DNA from: Cladophialophora immunda
Lineage: Eukaryota; Ascomycota; Eurotiomycetes; Chaetothyriales; Herpotrichiellaceae
Direction: 5' to 3'
Assembly (NCBI RefSeq): GCF_000835495.1
Contig: NW_015622545.1
Span: 3,488,777 to 3,552,776, forward strand
DNA: 64,000 nucleotides
Under the pieces are notes generated by a model. The model saw only the letters and a program-made list of their open reading frames with translations. It did no database searches and was not told where the DNA came from. Shown piece after piece: positions 11,614 through 22,368 of this stretch. How positions within the stretch are numbered: the stretch's first letter is position 1; the number at the start of each line of letters is the position of its first letter. A program made the translations under genes and the position numbers.

Positions 11614-11787
11614 GAAAAGCTCCGATGCCAGAAGACCTAGAAGCAATCCTAGAGTGTTTGAAGAAACCCGCCTTCTAGACCTTTGCCTTCCGCCACGGGG
11701 GTATAGAGGCGTCGGGGAAATGCGCACGCAGAGGGAGATGAGATGTGTACAGAACCATCTTGATTGGCTGGACATTTGTATAGCGTG

Positions 11788-11840
11788 TACATACAAACAT
11801 ACAAACATACAAACATACATACATATATACATACATACAT
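11788..11840. repeat. CATA/CAAA tetranucleotide microsatellite
   Basis: About 13 units of ACAT/ACAA-type tetranucleotide, first mixed ACAAACAT, then pure ACAT, with one ATAT interruption. It is noncoding and likely polymorphic. Confidence 0.85.
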
Positions 11841-12308
11841 GACAAGGAGAGCAAGGAATGAGTGGGTGGGAAGTATCATGATTGAACCCAACATCAGCAT
11901 AAACCATTCTTTCACACCCGTGTAGATCTAGACGCATTTGAATTCTCGACGCCCACGAATCCCCGCCAAAGAGGGAATAAAGCCATGGCTCAGGAGTGCT
12001 CGGACACCCACTTGCCCCAAGGCTGCCCCAGCCCAGAATGTAATCAGAGAGGCGGAGAGAGGGAGAGAACTCCATCAAAGGTACCCGGAAAGTCTCCTGA
12101 TCGGCGAATCATTGCCCAATTAAACCCCCAATATCCAGAACCCTGTGAGGGATCTGTACCCCGTAGCTGAATCTAGATCTGGAGTTCGAGTCGGAGTTCG
12201 AGCTCGGAGCCGGGGGCGCGGCTGCGATATACATCTAATAAGGACATGGAAGGTGACTCGAAGGACCTTCGGCCCCGAGGGAAGAGGAGAACTTATAGCC
12301 ACGGCTTC

Positions 12309-12318
12309 CCGGCGCCGG
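12309..12318. promoter_or_regulatory. CCGGCGCCGG palindrome between convergent genes
   Basis: Third copy of the decamer found in two promoters of this group. It lies between two 3' ends, so a promoter role is doubtful; it could serve an unseen transcript or be coincidental. Confidence 0.25.
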
Positions 12319-12564
12319 CAGACCGCAGTCAAAAGAGAGCCTTGAAGATACAGGACGGTGGATAGAAAGAAGATGCCGACGGAGGGAAGTGGGAAGAAGA
12401 GAAAGGACTCGCGATGAGCAACAGGCATCCCCGGTCCAACCACAGCCTGGGAACTCGAGACCATCGGACAAAATACAAGCTGATGGCTCCGGCTATATCG
12501 AGCATCTATATGCGCGCCCAATCATACCAGCGAGGCCCAGGGAAGAAATGAAGGTGTCAACACA

Positions 12565-14301
12565 TCATAGCCGCCCATCGATCCCGCCCAGCGTGACGCT
12601 CTTGACCGTCATGTACTCTTCGATGCCGAGAGAGCTGCCTTCTCTCCCAAACCCGCTCTGTTTGACCCCTCCAAAGGGAGAGGCGGGGTCGCTTATGATG
12701 CCTAATGTCGTGGACACGAGGTTAGAGGAGGTTTTTGGGTTTCGTAGGCTCCAGCGAATTTGGTTGCAAGGGAAGAGGGGGACACCCATCTAACGAGAAC
12801 GAGTATTTCGCTTGGGGAACTTACCAGTGTTGACGCCCACCATCCCGACCTCCATGGCCTCGGCAACACGCCAGCACCGCTGGATGTCCTGGCTGAAGAA
12901 GTACCCCGCCAGGCCGACTTCGCTCGCATTGGCCATCGCGATAACCTCCCCTTCCGTATCAAAAGGAAACAGGGCCGCTACAGGGCCGAAGGTCTCCTCG
13001 CTGGCGATCCGCATCTCGGGCGTCGCGTTCAACAGCACGGTGAGCGGGTAGAAGTGGCCCCTCTCGCCCAAGCCCTGCGTGATCCTGTGTCCACCCAGCG
13101 CAATCTGCGCGCCCTTGGCCTCCGCGTCTCGCACGTGGCCGTCCACCTTGTCTACGGCGCGACCGTGGATGAGGGGCCCGTGGGTGGCGCCAGGGTCGAA
13201 CCCCGTTCCGAGCTTGTATGCTTTCACGCGCGCGACGAACTCGGCCGCGAACTTCGGCAGGATGCCCTTCTGCACGTAGATCCGGTTGGCGCAGACACAG
13301 GTCTGGCCCGAGGAGCGGAACTTGCTCAGGAGAGCGCCTTCGACGGCCGCGTCGAGATCCGCGTCGTCAAACACGATGAATGGCGAGTTGCCGCCGAGTT
13401 CCATCGAGAGCTTCTTCAGCGTGTCGGAAGATTGCTTCATCAGCAGCTTTCCGACCGCCGTCGAGCCGGTGAAGGAGATCTTCTTCACCTTCGGGTGCGT
13501 ACACAGCGACTTGCCGACGTCCGGGGTGTATTGCAAGGTGGTGACGACGTTGAAGACGCCCGCTGGGATGCCCGCCCGCCTGGCCAGTTCGGCGAGAGCA
13601 AGAGCCGACAGAGGCGTCTCACCAGGCGCCTTGACAACAACTGTACACCCTGCCGCTATGGCCGGCGCCGCCTTGCGCGTGATCATCGCCGCGGGAAAAT
13701 TCCAGGGCGTGATGAGACCGCAAACGCCTACAGGCTCCTTGACTGTCAGAATGCGCCTCCCACCGACACTCGCGGGGATAGTGCTGCCGTAGATCCGGGG
13801 TGATTCTTCGGCGAACCACAGGAGGAAATCCGAGGCGTACTTGACCTCCCCTCGAGCGTCAGCCAGCGGCTTCCCGTTCTCCAGCGTGATCAGGGTGGCA
13901 AGGTCCTCTGCGTTGTCCAGCATGAGTTGGTGCCACTTCCGCAGCAGATCCGACCGATGCCGGGCCGTCGTGGCTCTGAAAGTCGTGAAGGCGCTGGCGG
14001 CGGCCTCAACGGCGGCCTCTACGTCGGGAACATCGCATTCCGGACACGTTCCGACGACGGCATCGGTGCTCGGGTCTGGACCTGGGTTAGAGCTCTCGGG
14101 CAGGCGAGTTTCAACAGACCGTTCTCTCGTACCTGTTACCTCGAATGTCTTGCCTGAGTGGCTGGTCACCCAACGACCGCCCACGAAGGCACGGTCAATC
14201 AGAAGACTTTTGTCTTTCAACTGTAATCGAGGCGGTCGTAAGCCCCTTGCCTAGCCTTGAACCGTCATGGTCATACATACCGGCGGAATCGTAGAAGTCA
14301 T
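12565..14301 (-). CDS. Succinate-semialdehyde-dehydrogenase-like aldehyde dehydrogenase
   Basis: NAD(P)-dependent aldehyde dehydrogenase, 498 residues, oxidising a short or polar aldehyde to the acid. Exons are 14301-14281, 14220-14133, 14075-12825 and 12701-12565. The first tiny exon (MTSTIPP) supplies the only ATG, because the second exon opens with TTG. Removing intron 14132-14076 restores FEVTDPSTDAVVGTCPE. Key parts are ITPWNFPAAMITRK, FTGSTAVGKLL in the Rossmann region, MELGGNSPFIVF with the general-base Glu, SSGQTCVCANRIY with the catalytic Cys, EETFGPVAALFPF, and the terminal FGGVKQSGFGREG. The pattern fits the SSADH (Uga2/GabD) branch. There is no GABA transaminase nearby, so a paralogue acting on an aldehyde from the transaldolase-linked pathway is as plausible as a GABA-shunt enzyme. 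Confidence 0.92.
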
Positions 14302-14661
14302 CGTCCATCAACACCTTCGATTGCTCCAGGCTGCAATCGTGGCCTGGCGAGCTGGGCTTCTTGGATAGATATGTTAGACCGTTTGGAGGCCTGGCTACTT
14401 ATTCCACTCGCACGTCCAAAGTCTCAGAAGTCGAACGCCATTGCGAGTGGCCACTCGTTCTTCATTGGAGCCGAATATACCCCCCGTACGGGAACGTGGA
14501 GGCTTTCGGTTCCCGGTTCCGAGTCTCAAACTGGTTGAATCCGACTCCGGGACCGGGAGATATAAGAGTGGGCACCGGTCCACGAGTGGTCCAACCATTA
14601 GGGAGAAGATTTCAATACAACGAGTCCTCTCCGCTGTCAAAGCGTTCTTGGGTCATTGCTG
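14302..14661. promoter_or_regulatory. Aldehyde dehydrogenase upstream region
   Basis: These 360 bases lie between the aldehyde dehydrogenase start and the 3' end of the regulator gene on the same strand. It must hold the dehydrogenase promoter. No exact copy of the CCGGCGCCGG decamer is present. Confidence 0.35.
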
Positions 14662-17077
14662 TCACTCATATCGATAGTCTTGGAATCCCATGGGCAGGTC
14701 GAAGTCAAATACACTCGCATTGCCATTGTTCGGGAGGCCGAAAGAACCAATCGAGGTTCCGTCCAACAACCAGCTTGAGTCGAGATTACTCCAGTTCTCG
14801 ATCCAGCCACGATATCTGTTCGAATTCGAGTCTTGGCTGTTGTGCGTCTCGAGCTGCAAGTTGTCACCGCCTGTCTCAGGATAGATTGCGTTGTAGCTCG
14901 TGGGGTTGTCGAGGGCTTGTGATACTTGGTCACCGCGAGAAGGCCTGGTAGAGAATTGAGGAACATTTCCATCATTATACGCCGTCTGAATATCTTCTCC
15001 CGTTACATTTTCCGGGCCCCTCGTTTGGTTGTTTGGTGGCACGGCATGTATAGTCTGCGGAACGGCCATCAACAGACGGATCACATGGTGAAAGTTTTGG
15101 TGAGGATGTGTCTGCAACAACTTTGCGACCTCTTTGGCCAAGGGCTCCAGGCGGGACTGATCAATGAGTTCGGGCCTGAGCTTCGACATCTTGAGTGCAA
15201 GGACGCCTGTTGCCGGTTAGTTTTAGAGCTTTTGCCTCATGCGACATCAGCAAATGGGAACATACACGTGAAAGCGATGGTCAAGGCAGTATACGTAGGC
15301 GCCCATTTCAGGTGCCACTTGTAGGCCGAGTTTTGTACAAGAAAGGTTAGTTGATTGAACATGACACTCATCACGTAGGATAGTAGCTCTGAGGCAACAG
15401 AGTCCAGATTAGCCGCGCCAAAAGCCGCAGAGGTCTGCGGAGACGAAGGGGGTTGGATCTGGCGCAGAGCAGCACAGCATGTAAACGTTTTTGCGTATTC
15501 CCTGGACATGTACAAGCTGGTGCGCTGGAAAGAAGGTTGGGGATACCCAGCATCTGCGTACAGTTATTAAATTTCGGGTGGATCTGGAGAGTGTAGTGAT
15601 AAGACATACCTGCAAAGGTGCCGTCCCAGAAGGAACACCAGGAATCGAATCGATTACATATCGAACGGATCTTGGCCATGACCGCGGGTAATGATTTCTC
15701 GGAATCCTCGATGTCTTTCTGCATTTGTGCTGATATCATTAGCCTTTGAGCATCCTTGGGTTGCAACGAGAACAAACCTCTCAAGATAACCAGCTCTAAA
15801 AGCGAGACGACTCGGGATTCCGATGCATTTGCAGTTGGATGTGTCGCAAATGCTCTCAGCGTCTCAACATCAATGGCTTCGAGACGCGGACGACGAGCCG
15901 TGCCAGCAGCAATTTCCCATTCAATGAACGACACCATTAGCCATATTCTTGCCTGTCGTGCAAGCAGTCTCTCCGTCTTCTGCGAGTCGGTGGAACGAGA
16001 GCGGGTACTATGCAAGAGCTGCGGCAGAGCATTTTGGAGCTCCAAAACCTGAGCCATTTGGATTGCATGTCCAATTGCAAACCATGTTCTCTCTGAAAAG
16101 GCCGCGATGAGAGTCATCGCCTGGACATCCTCGAGGACTGGCACACCAATGAACAGAGTTTCGGCAGCCAGGACGCGAGCCTCGTTCTGGGTCGCCTGTC
16201 TCACAGGGTCCGTGGGGTTAGATGCTTCCTTGACACGAGCTGCTGTCGCCAGGACAACGGCAAAGCAGAACGGTGAGCGGACACGCAGGGAGTCAAAGGT
16301 GTCCAGGACGGGATCCAGCATGGGCAGGAAGGTGTTGCTGCCGGTCATGAAGCTGGGATGGTCATCAGCAAGGGTAGCAAGGCTTATCTCCGGTGGGACC
16401 GCACCTGTTGAACAATTCCCGGGCCACCGATTCATCAACCACTCCTTCGGAGACCAAATCGTGAGGCTGTGTAATAGACGGCAGCAGGGTTGCTTGCCCC
16501 GCGTCCCAGTCCAGGCCGCCGACACGCCGAGGGGCTTCCGGAGTCATGGCATGGATGGCAGTCACGGGGGCATCCAGATCGTGCGGAGCCAGTGCATAGG
16601 GATTTTGAGGCTTCCCCATGCCGGTGTTGCCATTTTCGGGCGCGTCGATAGCGGCATGGCTGGCCGTAGGCGTTCGTACTTGTTCACTGGAAAGTGACTC
16701 CGTCGGAACATCATGGGTTGCTGAAGTGGACGCATTCTGCCTCCGCAGTCTCAGGATTTCGGCTTCCAGTTCCTCAATCCTGCCCAAAGAATGTCAATTT
16801 TTCGGTGGAGAAATCAATGGTGAACAGACCGTGCGAGTTACCTCTTGTGCTGTTGTTGTGCCTCTGCGCTTTTGTCCGGGGTTGGCTTTTTGGGTCCAAT
16901 CACATCAAAGATGCAGGGCGTTCCGGATACCTGACAACGCATACACGGAGCCTTACCCTCGCAACGCATCTTCTGTCGCCGACATGTCCGGCATGCCTTG
17001 AATGTTTTTGGAGGTCGCGTGCGAAGCGGGCCCGGGGCAGTATCTGGGGCCGGTGATCGACGAGGATGTCCTGCCAT
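14662..17077 (-). CDS. Zn(II)2Cys6 transcription factor, probable regulator of the local gene group
   Basis: Six exons (17077-16842, 16779-16405, 16352-15778, 15729-15610, 15553-15266, 15206-14662) give 712 residues. The fourth boundary (intron 15777-15730, 48 bases, in frame) is the least sure. The N-terminus has a standard zinc cluster, ACRTCRRQKMRCEGKAPCMR, with C-x2-C-x6-C-x5-C-x2-C-x6-C spacing. A coiled dimerisation segment follows (RIEELEAEILRLRRQN). The middle part has a fungal_trans-like regulatory domain (from FMTGSNTFLPMLDPVLDTF on) and the C-terminus is Asn/Ser-rich with a possible acidic activation tail. Start at MAGHPRR (17077). It is divergent from the transaldolase gene, with a CCG-N4-CGG palindrome in the shared promoter, suggesting autoregulation and control of the neighbours; this is inferred. 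Confidence 0.88.
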
Positions 17078-17684
17078 CGCTATTCGTGCTTGGTTGTGGT
17101 TGGTCTGGTGGACGTATTGCATGAGCGATCATTCTTCTGAGGAGATAGCCAAAATCGGGTCAGGTCAATCAAGCAGACAATGGAAAACTCTTCTGCACAG
17201 ACACAGACAGAATCCACGATTCGACCGTCCAGACGGGCAAAATCTATTTTGTGAGGGACTGTACCGAGGTCGATGTGAGCAGTGGATCCAGAACACTTTC
17301 TCCAATGACGTAGCAGCAAAATGACAAAGTGGAGCAAGGTTGATCCGGCGCCGGGTGGGTCGCGAGGGGACGTCTCTGCGCCGATTGGCGACAAATACAC
17401 GGCAACATTGCAGTAGACACTTGGTATTCGCGGTGTTCGGTTCACGGTATGTTCTCTATGGACCTCTGGTACTGTCGTAGATTCGGAGGTGGCACGGGTC
17501 GACTTCAGGAATCGGAAAATCCCGATCTGCTGTAAACAGTATTAGTTCTATGGCCGAATTACTCCAAATATGGCCAGGGGGATTTCAGCTTTCGGACGTC
17601 CTTACTGCGCCGTTGACGACATCGACATTTGCCAATTGACCTAGCCTGAGTCTCATCCTTTCACTCAAGATAGATCCATCAATC
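17078..17684. promoter_or_regulatory. Shared divergent promoter of regulator and transaldolase
   Basis: This 607-base noncoding interval contains CCGGCGCCGG at 17345-17354, near its middle (268 bases from the regulator ATG, 331 from the transaldolase ATG), and an ATTGG (CCAAT-box complement) about 30 bases further right. It is the best place to look for binding of the adjacent zinc-cluster factor. Confidence 0.5.
17345..17354. promoter_or_regulatory. Candidate regulator site CCGGCGCCGG
   Basis: Identical to the decamer in the sugar-transporter promoter (9322-9331). The everted CCG-N4-CGG form is compatible with Zn2Cys6 dimers. No experimental support. Confidence 0.42.
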
Positions 17685-18755
17685 ATGGCATTGGACAGTT
17701 TGGAGCAGCTCAGGCAGCATACCACCATCGTGGTTGACAGCGCGGACTTCGACATCCTGCCCAAGTACAACCCCCAAGATGTGACGACCAATCCGCTGCA
17801 CATTATGACAGCAACGAAGCTGCCCAAGTTCAACTGGATCCTCGAAAAAGCGGCAAAGTACGGTCTTGGAAAGTCCCAGGACCCCGCCGAACAGGAAGCC
17901 GCTGCACTGCTTCAGTTGCTGGTCACCTTTGGTGCAGAGATTCTCAAGCGAATCCCTGGCCGGACGTCCACCGAGGTCGACGCGATCCATTCCTTCGACA
18001 AGGAAGCCACGATCCGCGTGGCGCGCGAGATCATCGGTCTGTATGAAGGTCTCGGGATCTCGAAGGAGCGGGTGCTCATCAAGATCGTCTCGACCTGGGA
18101 AGGGCTCCAGGCCGCACGGGTCCTGGAGCGCGAGTACGGCATCCACTGCAACATGACGGCCATTTTCTCCGTGCACCAGGCCACACTGGCCGCTGAAGCT
18201 GGGTGTACGTTGATCTCCCCCTTTGTCGCGCGCACCACGGATTGGTACTACAAGAACCGTCCGCAGAAGGACTACACGGGTTGGAAGGGACCCGGGGTCA
18301 AGATGGTCGACGAGATTTTCAAACACTACAAGGCCAACGGGATCAAGACTGAGATCATGGCTGCGAGCCTGCGTACTATGGACGAGGTCTCCAAGCTTTC
18401 GGGGCTGGAGCTTATGACTTTGAATGCGGGGACTCTGGCGGAGCTTCGCAGCGAGACGATGCCAATGACCAAAAGCCTTGACGCTGACAAAGGTATGCAA
18501 AACGCTTGCCGACGGCAAGACTATGGATCCGATGCTAACGTCTTTCAAACAGTATCTGCCATGGCCAATGGACACGCGAAGAACCTCAAGCCCGTCTTCC
18601 TCGACAACGAGGAGGCGTTCCGTTTGGCCCTGTTCTTGGACCAGCCGGCCACCGACAAACTCGACGAGGCTATCCGCATCTTTTTGGACGCGGGTAAGGA
18701 GACGAACGCACTGCTCAGGGCGAAGATGGATTCCTTGGCTGGCGTTGCTGCGTGA
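17685..18755 (+). CDS. Transaldolase paralogue
   Basis: Class I aldolase that moves a dihydroxyacetone unit between sugar phosphates through a Lys Schiff base. Exons 17685-18492 and 18553-18755 (60-base in-frame intron) give 336 residues, close to canonical Tal1. Conserved parts are DSADFDILPKY (Asp), the Asn of TTNP, the Schiff-base Lys in VLIKIVSTWEGLQAA, CNMTAIFS, and the phosphate-binding LISPFVAR. It departs from housekeeping transaldolases at several normally fixed spots: TTNPLHI in place of TTNPSLI, an enlarged PFVARTTDWYYK where PFVGRILDWY is usual, and a divergent C-terminus. With a divergent dedicated regulator, a sugar transporter and an aldehyde dehydrogenase nearby, it is probably a pathway-specific paralogue rather than the pentose-phosphate enzyme. 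Confidence 0.92.
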   Translation: MALDSLEQLRQHTTIVVDSADFDILPKYNPQDVTTNPLHIMTATKLPKFNWILEKAAKYGLGKSQDPAEQEAAALLQLLVTFGAEILKRIPGRTSTEVDAIHSFDKEATIRVAREIIGLYEGLGISKERVLIKIVSTWEGLQAARVLEREYGIHCNMTAIFSVHQATLAAEAGCTLISPFVARTTDWYYKNRPQKDYTGWKGPGVKMVDEIFKHYKANGIKTEIMAASLRTMDEVSKLSGLELMTLNAGTLAELRSETMPMTKSLDADKGMQNACRRQDYGSDANVFQTVSAMANGHAKNLKPVFLDNEEAFRLALFLDQPATDKLDEAIRIFLDAGKETNALLRAKMDSLAGVAA

Positions 18756-19593
18756 AAATGGTACGCTCTTGAGGTGGGCGTGAAGGTTGACATGGGGCTG
18801 ACATGGATAGACAGAGTTGATAGAAATGTGTTCAAGTGATACCTGGTAATTTGGGCGGAGATTGTCCTGAGGTCAAGCTCTGCTACGAAGTCACCTAAGT
18901 AACAGTGATGATAAGGAGGGTCAGCTGCCTGGGTGAAGTCCGCGCAACAGCACGATCAAATAGAATTAAGTTGCAATTCTTCGCCGCTACGTCATACGAC
19001 GACTCTATCCTGCGCGCTTTGTTCCTCATCTTTTCCCTGTCTTTAGATACTCTTTCTACAAGTTCGTTGCTACTGACCGTCAAGAAACTTAGCTAGTCGC
19101 CCTATGCCTCTTCAGGTCCCCATGTGCCTAGACATCTACCAACAGTGGCCATATTCTCTGTCTTTTGGCCCAGGTAGGCGATTGAGACACTACCCCAGAC
19201 ACAAAGACCGCGATGTAACTTGTGGAGGTTGACAACTCAGCTCGTCGCTACGGCGGCATAGGTCAGTATATGTCGAGACTTTACCAGCGAGTAAATTCCC
19301 GCTTGAGAGGAATGTATACGGAAGATAATCGCCTTGGCTTAACACAAGATAAATAGGAAACTTTACTTTACAGACGGCCCTTTTATATTGAGAACAACAA
19401 CTTGGAAGTACTTTTATTGGAACTCGTTAGCTTCCCGGAAAGCGTCGAGGAAGACTGTACGAGGAAGGAAGCTCAGAGATAGAGAAAGGTTGCTTGATCT
19501 CTGTATATCGCTTACTTAGTATCTAATCTAAATGGGTCGAACCAAGCGTGACACTCATCAAGCCATAAAAAAAGGAAATCATGTGCCCGAAAT
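18756..19593. other. Noncoding interval between convergent genes
   Basis: This is 3' flanking sequence of transaldolase and P450, rather AT-rich after 19300. I see no gene, repeat or RNA structure that I can support. Confidence 0.4.
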
Positions 19594-21374
19594 TTACGCC
19601 TTCACTCGTGGAGTCACTTTCACCCACAGCTCTCCCGGACTGCTGTTGAACCATTCGAGAGTGTCCAGTTCGGCGTCAGGGTCCACCAGGTCGACATGGA
19701 ACCGGTGGAATATCGACGCGACCGCGATCTGGAGTTCCAGATAGGCGAGATTACGGCCAACGCAGGCACGGCTGTGGTCAAAATAGTCAGCATTCTGTGG
19801 CTTACAAGTATCTCGCTCGACTCGAATCCTGAGGATCGGACTCACCCTCCAGTGCTGAATGGAAGACAGAATTTCCTCAGCGCAGGCAGTTGCTTCTCGT
19901 CACTCCAGCGCTCGGGCTTGAATTCGAACGGATCAGGGAATAGGTGCGGGTTGTGATGCACCGACCACGTCGGCACCGAAACGGTTGTGTTGCCAGGGAT
20001 TTTCTGTCCGGCGATCACGCAGCCTTCCGGGGGGGTGATGCGTGGAAGACCGATCCCGACGGGGGGACGCTCTCGAAGAGCCTCGTCAATACAGTTTCGG
20101 AGGTATTGGATGTCCTTCACAGCGTCGTTGTGGCAGACCTCGACCCCGGCAGGGAAAACGGGGTCGACCTCTTCTTGAAGCTTCTTCTGGGCAGCTTGGT
20201 TGCGGGCCAGGTGATACATGAGGCTCGTGAGCGCGCTGCCAATGGTATCATTGCCTGCATTGAGCTATTGAATGATCAGTGTCGACTCGAAGCATCTGGG
20301 ACAGTGCCACCACTGATGTAATGAAACGTACCAACGAATTCGATTCGGCGATAAGCTCACCGAACGGCATCACATAGCCACCAGGCTTGCTATTCGCAGC
20401 CATCACCCGAGACCAAATGTCATGGGGTGCTTCCTGCTCGGGCACGGCTTGTCGTTGTCGAATACGGTGGATGCTCATGTTCGAGAAGTTCGCCCCCATC
20501 TTTGCGCCATAGGAGCAATACAAGACATTCTTTTTCAGCCATTTGGCCAGGTCCGTTCCCAGATAGCCCAGGTTGTTCGCAAACCTTACTCCCCCGAGAA
20601 AGGATGAAATGGCTTCGACCTCATATTGTTGGCCTTCGGGCGTTTCTGCAATACAGGTGTCATTTCCCTTGTCCAGGAAGTTGAAGGAGTCGCCGAAGAC
20701 GACGTCGCCGATGGCGTCAAAAGTAAACATGTGGATCCATGGCGTGGCATTGAAGCCTTTGTCGCCACACTGTGCGTGCAATTTGTCCAGCCTGCTGAGG
20801 AGGCTTCGGACCGCCTTGGTGACGTACTCTTCGTATTCCGCGACCCCCTTGGGCGAGAAGCTGCTCGCGATAGTCCGGCGCTTTCTCGTGTGTTCTTCCC
20901 GAGATCTCGTGTTTCCAGAGCTTCTGTAGGGGCCAGCAATGGCATCATAGAAAACGTCTTTGAGGATGTTCGTGGCGCTGTGAGAATAGATGTCGTAAAA
21001 AGCCTCGGGAGAGTTGAAAGACACTGTGAGATCTCTTGTGAGCACTGCGTCTACCAGGAAAATAAGTCATGTCGGAGGACAAGGCATACAGTGATTCGGC
21101 TCTACCCTGACAATCGGGCCCAAGCGTTCATGAGCTTTGTGAATTGCCATGAACCGCTTCATCCTGCCATTGTGCCACATTGACCATAACGATGTGATGC
21201 CCGAGACCCCGGCAGAAGGATATTTTCGGAGTCCCTTGGGATCTAGGAGATAGCGAGCGATGGGGATTCCTACAGCACATAGTACTGCAAGAGCAAATAG
21301 TGCTCCTGGTGGCGGTCAGCAATTGAGCATAACGAAGACAGTTTCACGAGACAAAACACACCGAAAGACAACAT
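19594..21374 (-). CDS. Cytochrome P450 monooxygenase
   Basis: Membrane-bound heme-thiolate oxygenase, 505 residues. Exons are 21374-21362, 21305-21090, 21023-20332, 20264-19846 and 19771-19594. The first exon encodes only MLSF plus one base; splicing gives the N-terminal anchor FGALFALAVLCAVGIPIARY followed by KYPSAG. Other landmarks are VEPNHLSFNSPEAFYDIY, the I-helix LLNAGNDTIGSAL (A-G-x-D-T), the ExxR in IDEALRERPP, a PERW motif, and the heme loop FSTGGRACVGRNLAYLELQ restored by joining the last two exons. It belongs to the large group of fungal ER-bound P450s acting on aromatic or terpenoid substrates; subfamily not assigned. It is convergent with the transaldolase, and membership of the same pathway is possible but unproven. 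Confidence 0.93.
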
Positions 21375-21398
21375 GTCGAAGAAACTTGTAGCAATGCT

Positions 21399-21740
21399 TC
21401 ACCAGAAGAGATAATCACTTGAAGTTTTCAGTCTAGCCTGTACTGATTTTAACGACTTCGGTTCTACCATGACCCAAATAACATTTCTGTTAATGACTTT
21501 CTCCTCTGGAGCAAAATCCAGAGACGCTATGGTGAACGTACCCCTCACAACGAGATCACGATCGACCCGGGGCACTTGATAGGGATGGGGTTCACCCATG
21601 CGTGTCTCCCTCCGAAGGAACCACATCTTCAGAATCGGCTCCGGATACGCCGCTAAATCACACACAGTCGAGGCAATACCGTTTCCATAGATGAAGCCTC
21701 GGGAGTTGGTAGAGTGATGTTCAGTCAAGTACCTTGGCAT
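21399..21740 (-). CDS. Small orphan ORF, unknown (possibly a fragment)
   Basis: Uninterrupted frame of 113 codons from an ATG at 21740. Composition is protein-like (FIYGNGIASTVCDLAAYPEP, VDRDLVVRGTFTIASLDF, VINRNVIWVMVEPKSL), without signal peptide or membrane segment. I recognise no domain. It ends just 24 bases upstream of the P450 start on the same strand, leaving almost no room for a P450 promoter. So either it is a non-gene within that promoter, a remnant of a longer gene, or the P450 uses a start inside it. Confidence 0.3.
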   Translation of the reverse strand: MPRYLTEHHSTNSRGFIYGNGIASTVCDLAAYPEPILKMWFLRRETRMGEPHPYQVPRVDRDLVVRGTFTIASLDFAPEEKVINRNVIWVMVEPKSLKSVQARLKTSSDYLFW

Positions 21741-22368
21741 AATGGCGCTCCATTTCTGAGACTATCGACGCCGGAGCCGGTCACGCAGCTAGCATGTCAG
21801 TCTTTCTTCGGTGAGAGCCTTGAGGCTCTGGAATAGATGTTTACGGCCCTCACTCGGTGTTAGGCATGTCTTTGTGTATCAGCCGGAGGTGTAGGTTCCG
21901 GCCTCGTTCCCATCGGCGCCGGTGGGGAGCTGTGGTCCGGTTGGTACTTCCTGGAATCCACATGTTGCAGAAGTCCACAGGGTTCAAGCAAGTCGGCACC
22001 CCACGTGACGGGACGAATCGAGCTACTGGTGACCATTGAATGTTGAACATAGGAGGTTCGTGCACCGAAATGTTTGGCCGGCGAGTTCTTGCCACTTGAA
22101 GATGAGTAAAAAGTGCTCGGCTCAACCAGAGAGTGCGGCTTGAAAATCAACTCACCTTCCCCTCGTCTGCGCCTTCGCCTCACTCTCCGTCCACACCTTC
22201 ATTGCTATAATTACGAGTTCGTAGGGCAATACACTGCAGACATCTAGAGAGTTGGTGGTATGCCAAGGCAAGGCAGACTGAAGGCAAGGTGACCACACTA
22301 GGTCTAGCGTGCTAAACCAGGCTCCGAAAGCAGATATATTGAAGACGCAGCCTCGCTGATTTTCACAT
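21741..22368. other. Intergenic, nothing recognised
   Basis: Overlapping short frames on both strands and no conserved motif. A near-copy of the local decamer (TCGGCGCCGG) lies around 21914-21923. This stretch is the 3' flank of the tandem zinc-cluster regulator. Confidence 0.3.

Larger units (their letters stand above)
11614..12564. other. Noncoding interval between convergent genes
   Basis: This is 3' flanking DNA of the transporter and of the aldehyde dehydrogenase. It contains the microsatellite at 11788-11840, one CCGGCGCCGG palindrome at 12309-12318 and a direct repeat of GGAGTTCGAG at 12180-12189 and 12192-12201. No gene was recognised. Confidence 0.45.

Noticed and set aside
12180..12201. 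GAGTTCGAG repeats resembling tRNA B-boxes.
   Set aside because: No A-box or cloverleaf pairing; just a short direct repeat.
12760..13803. Plus-strand frame of 347 codons opposite the aldehyde dehydrogenase.
   Set aside because: Antisense shadow; catalytic Glu and Cys motifs are on the minus strand.
14134..14220. Starting the aldehyde dehydrogenase at 14220.
   Set aside because: That codon is TTG; a small upstream exon (14301-14281) gives an ATG and a family-like N-terminus in phase.
17679..18575. Minus-strand frame of 298 codons opposite transaldolase.
   Set aside because: Antisense shadow of a well-conserved enzyme.
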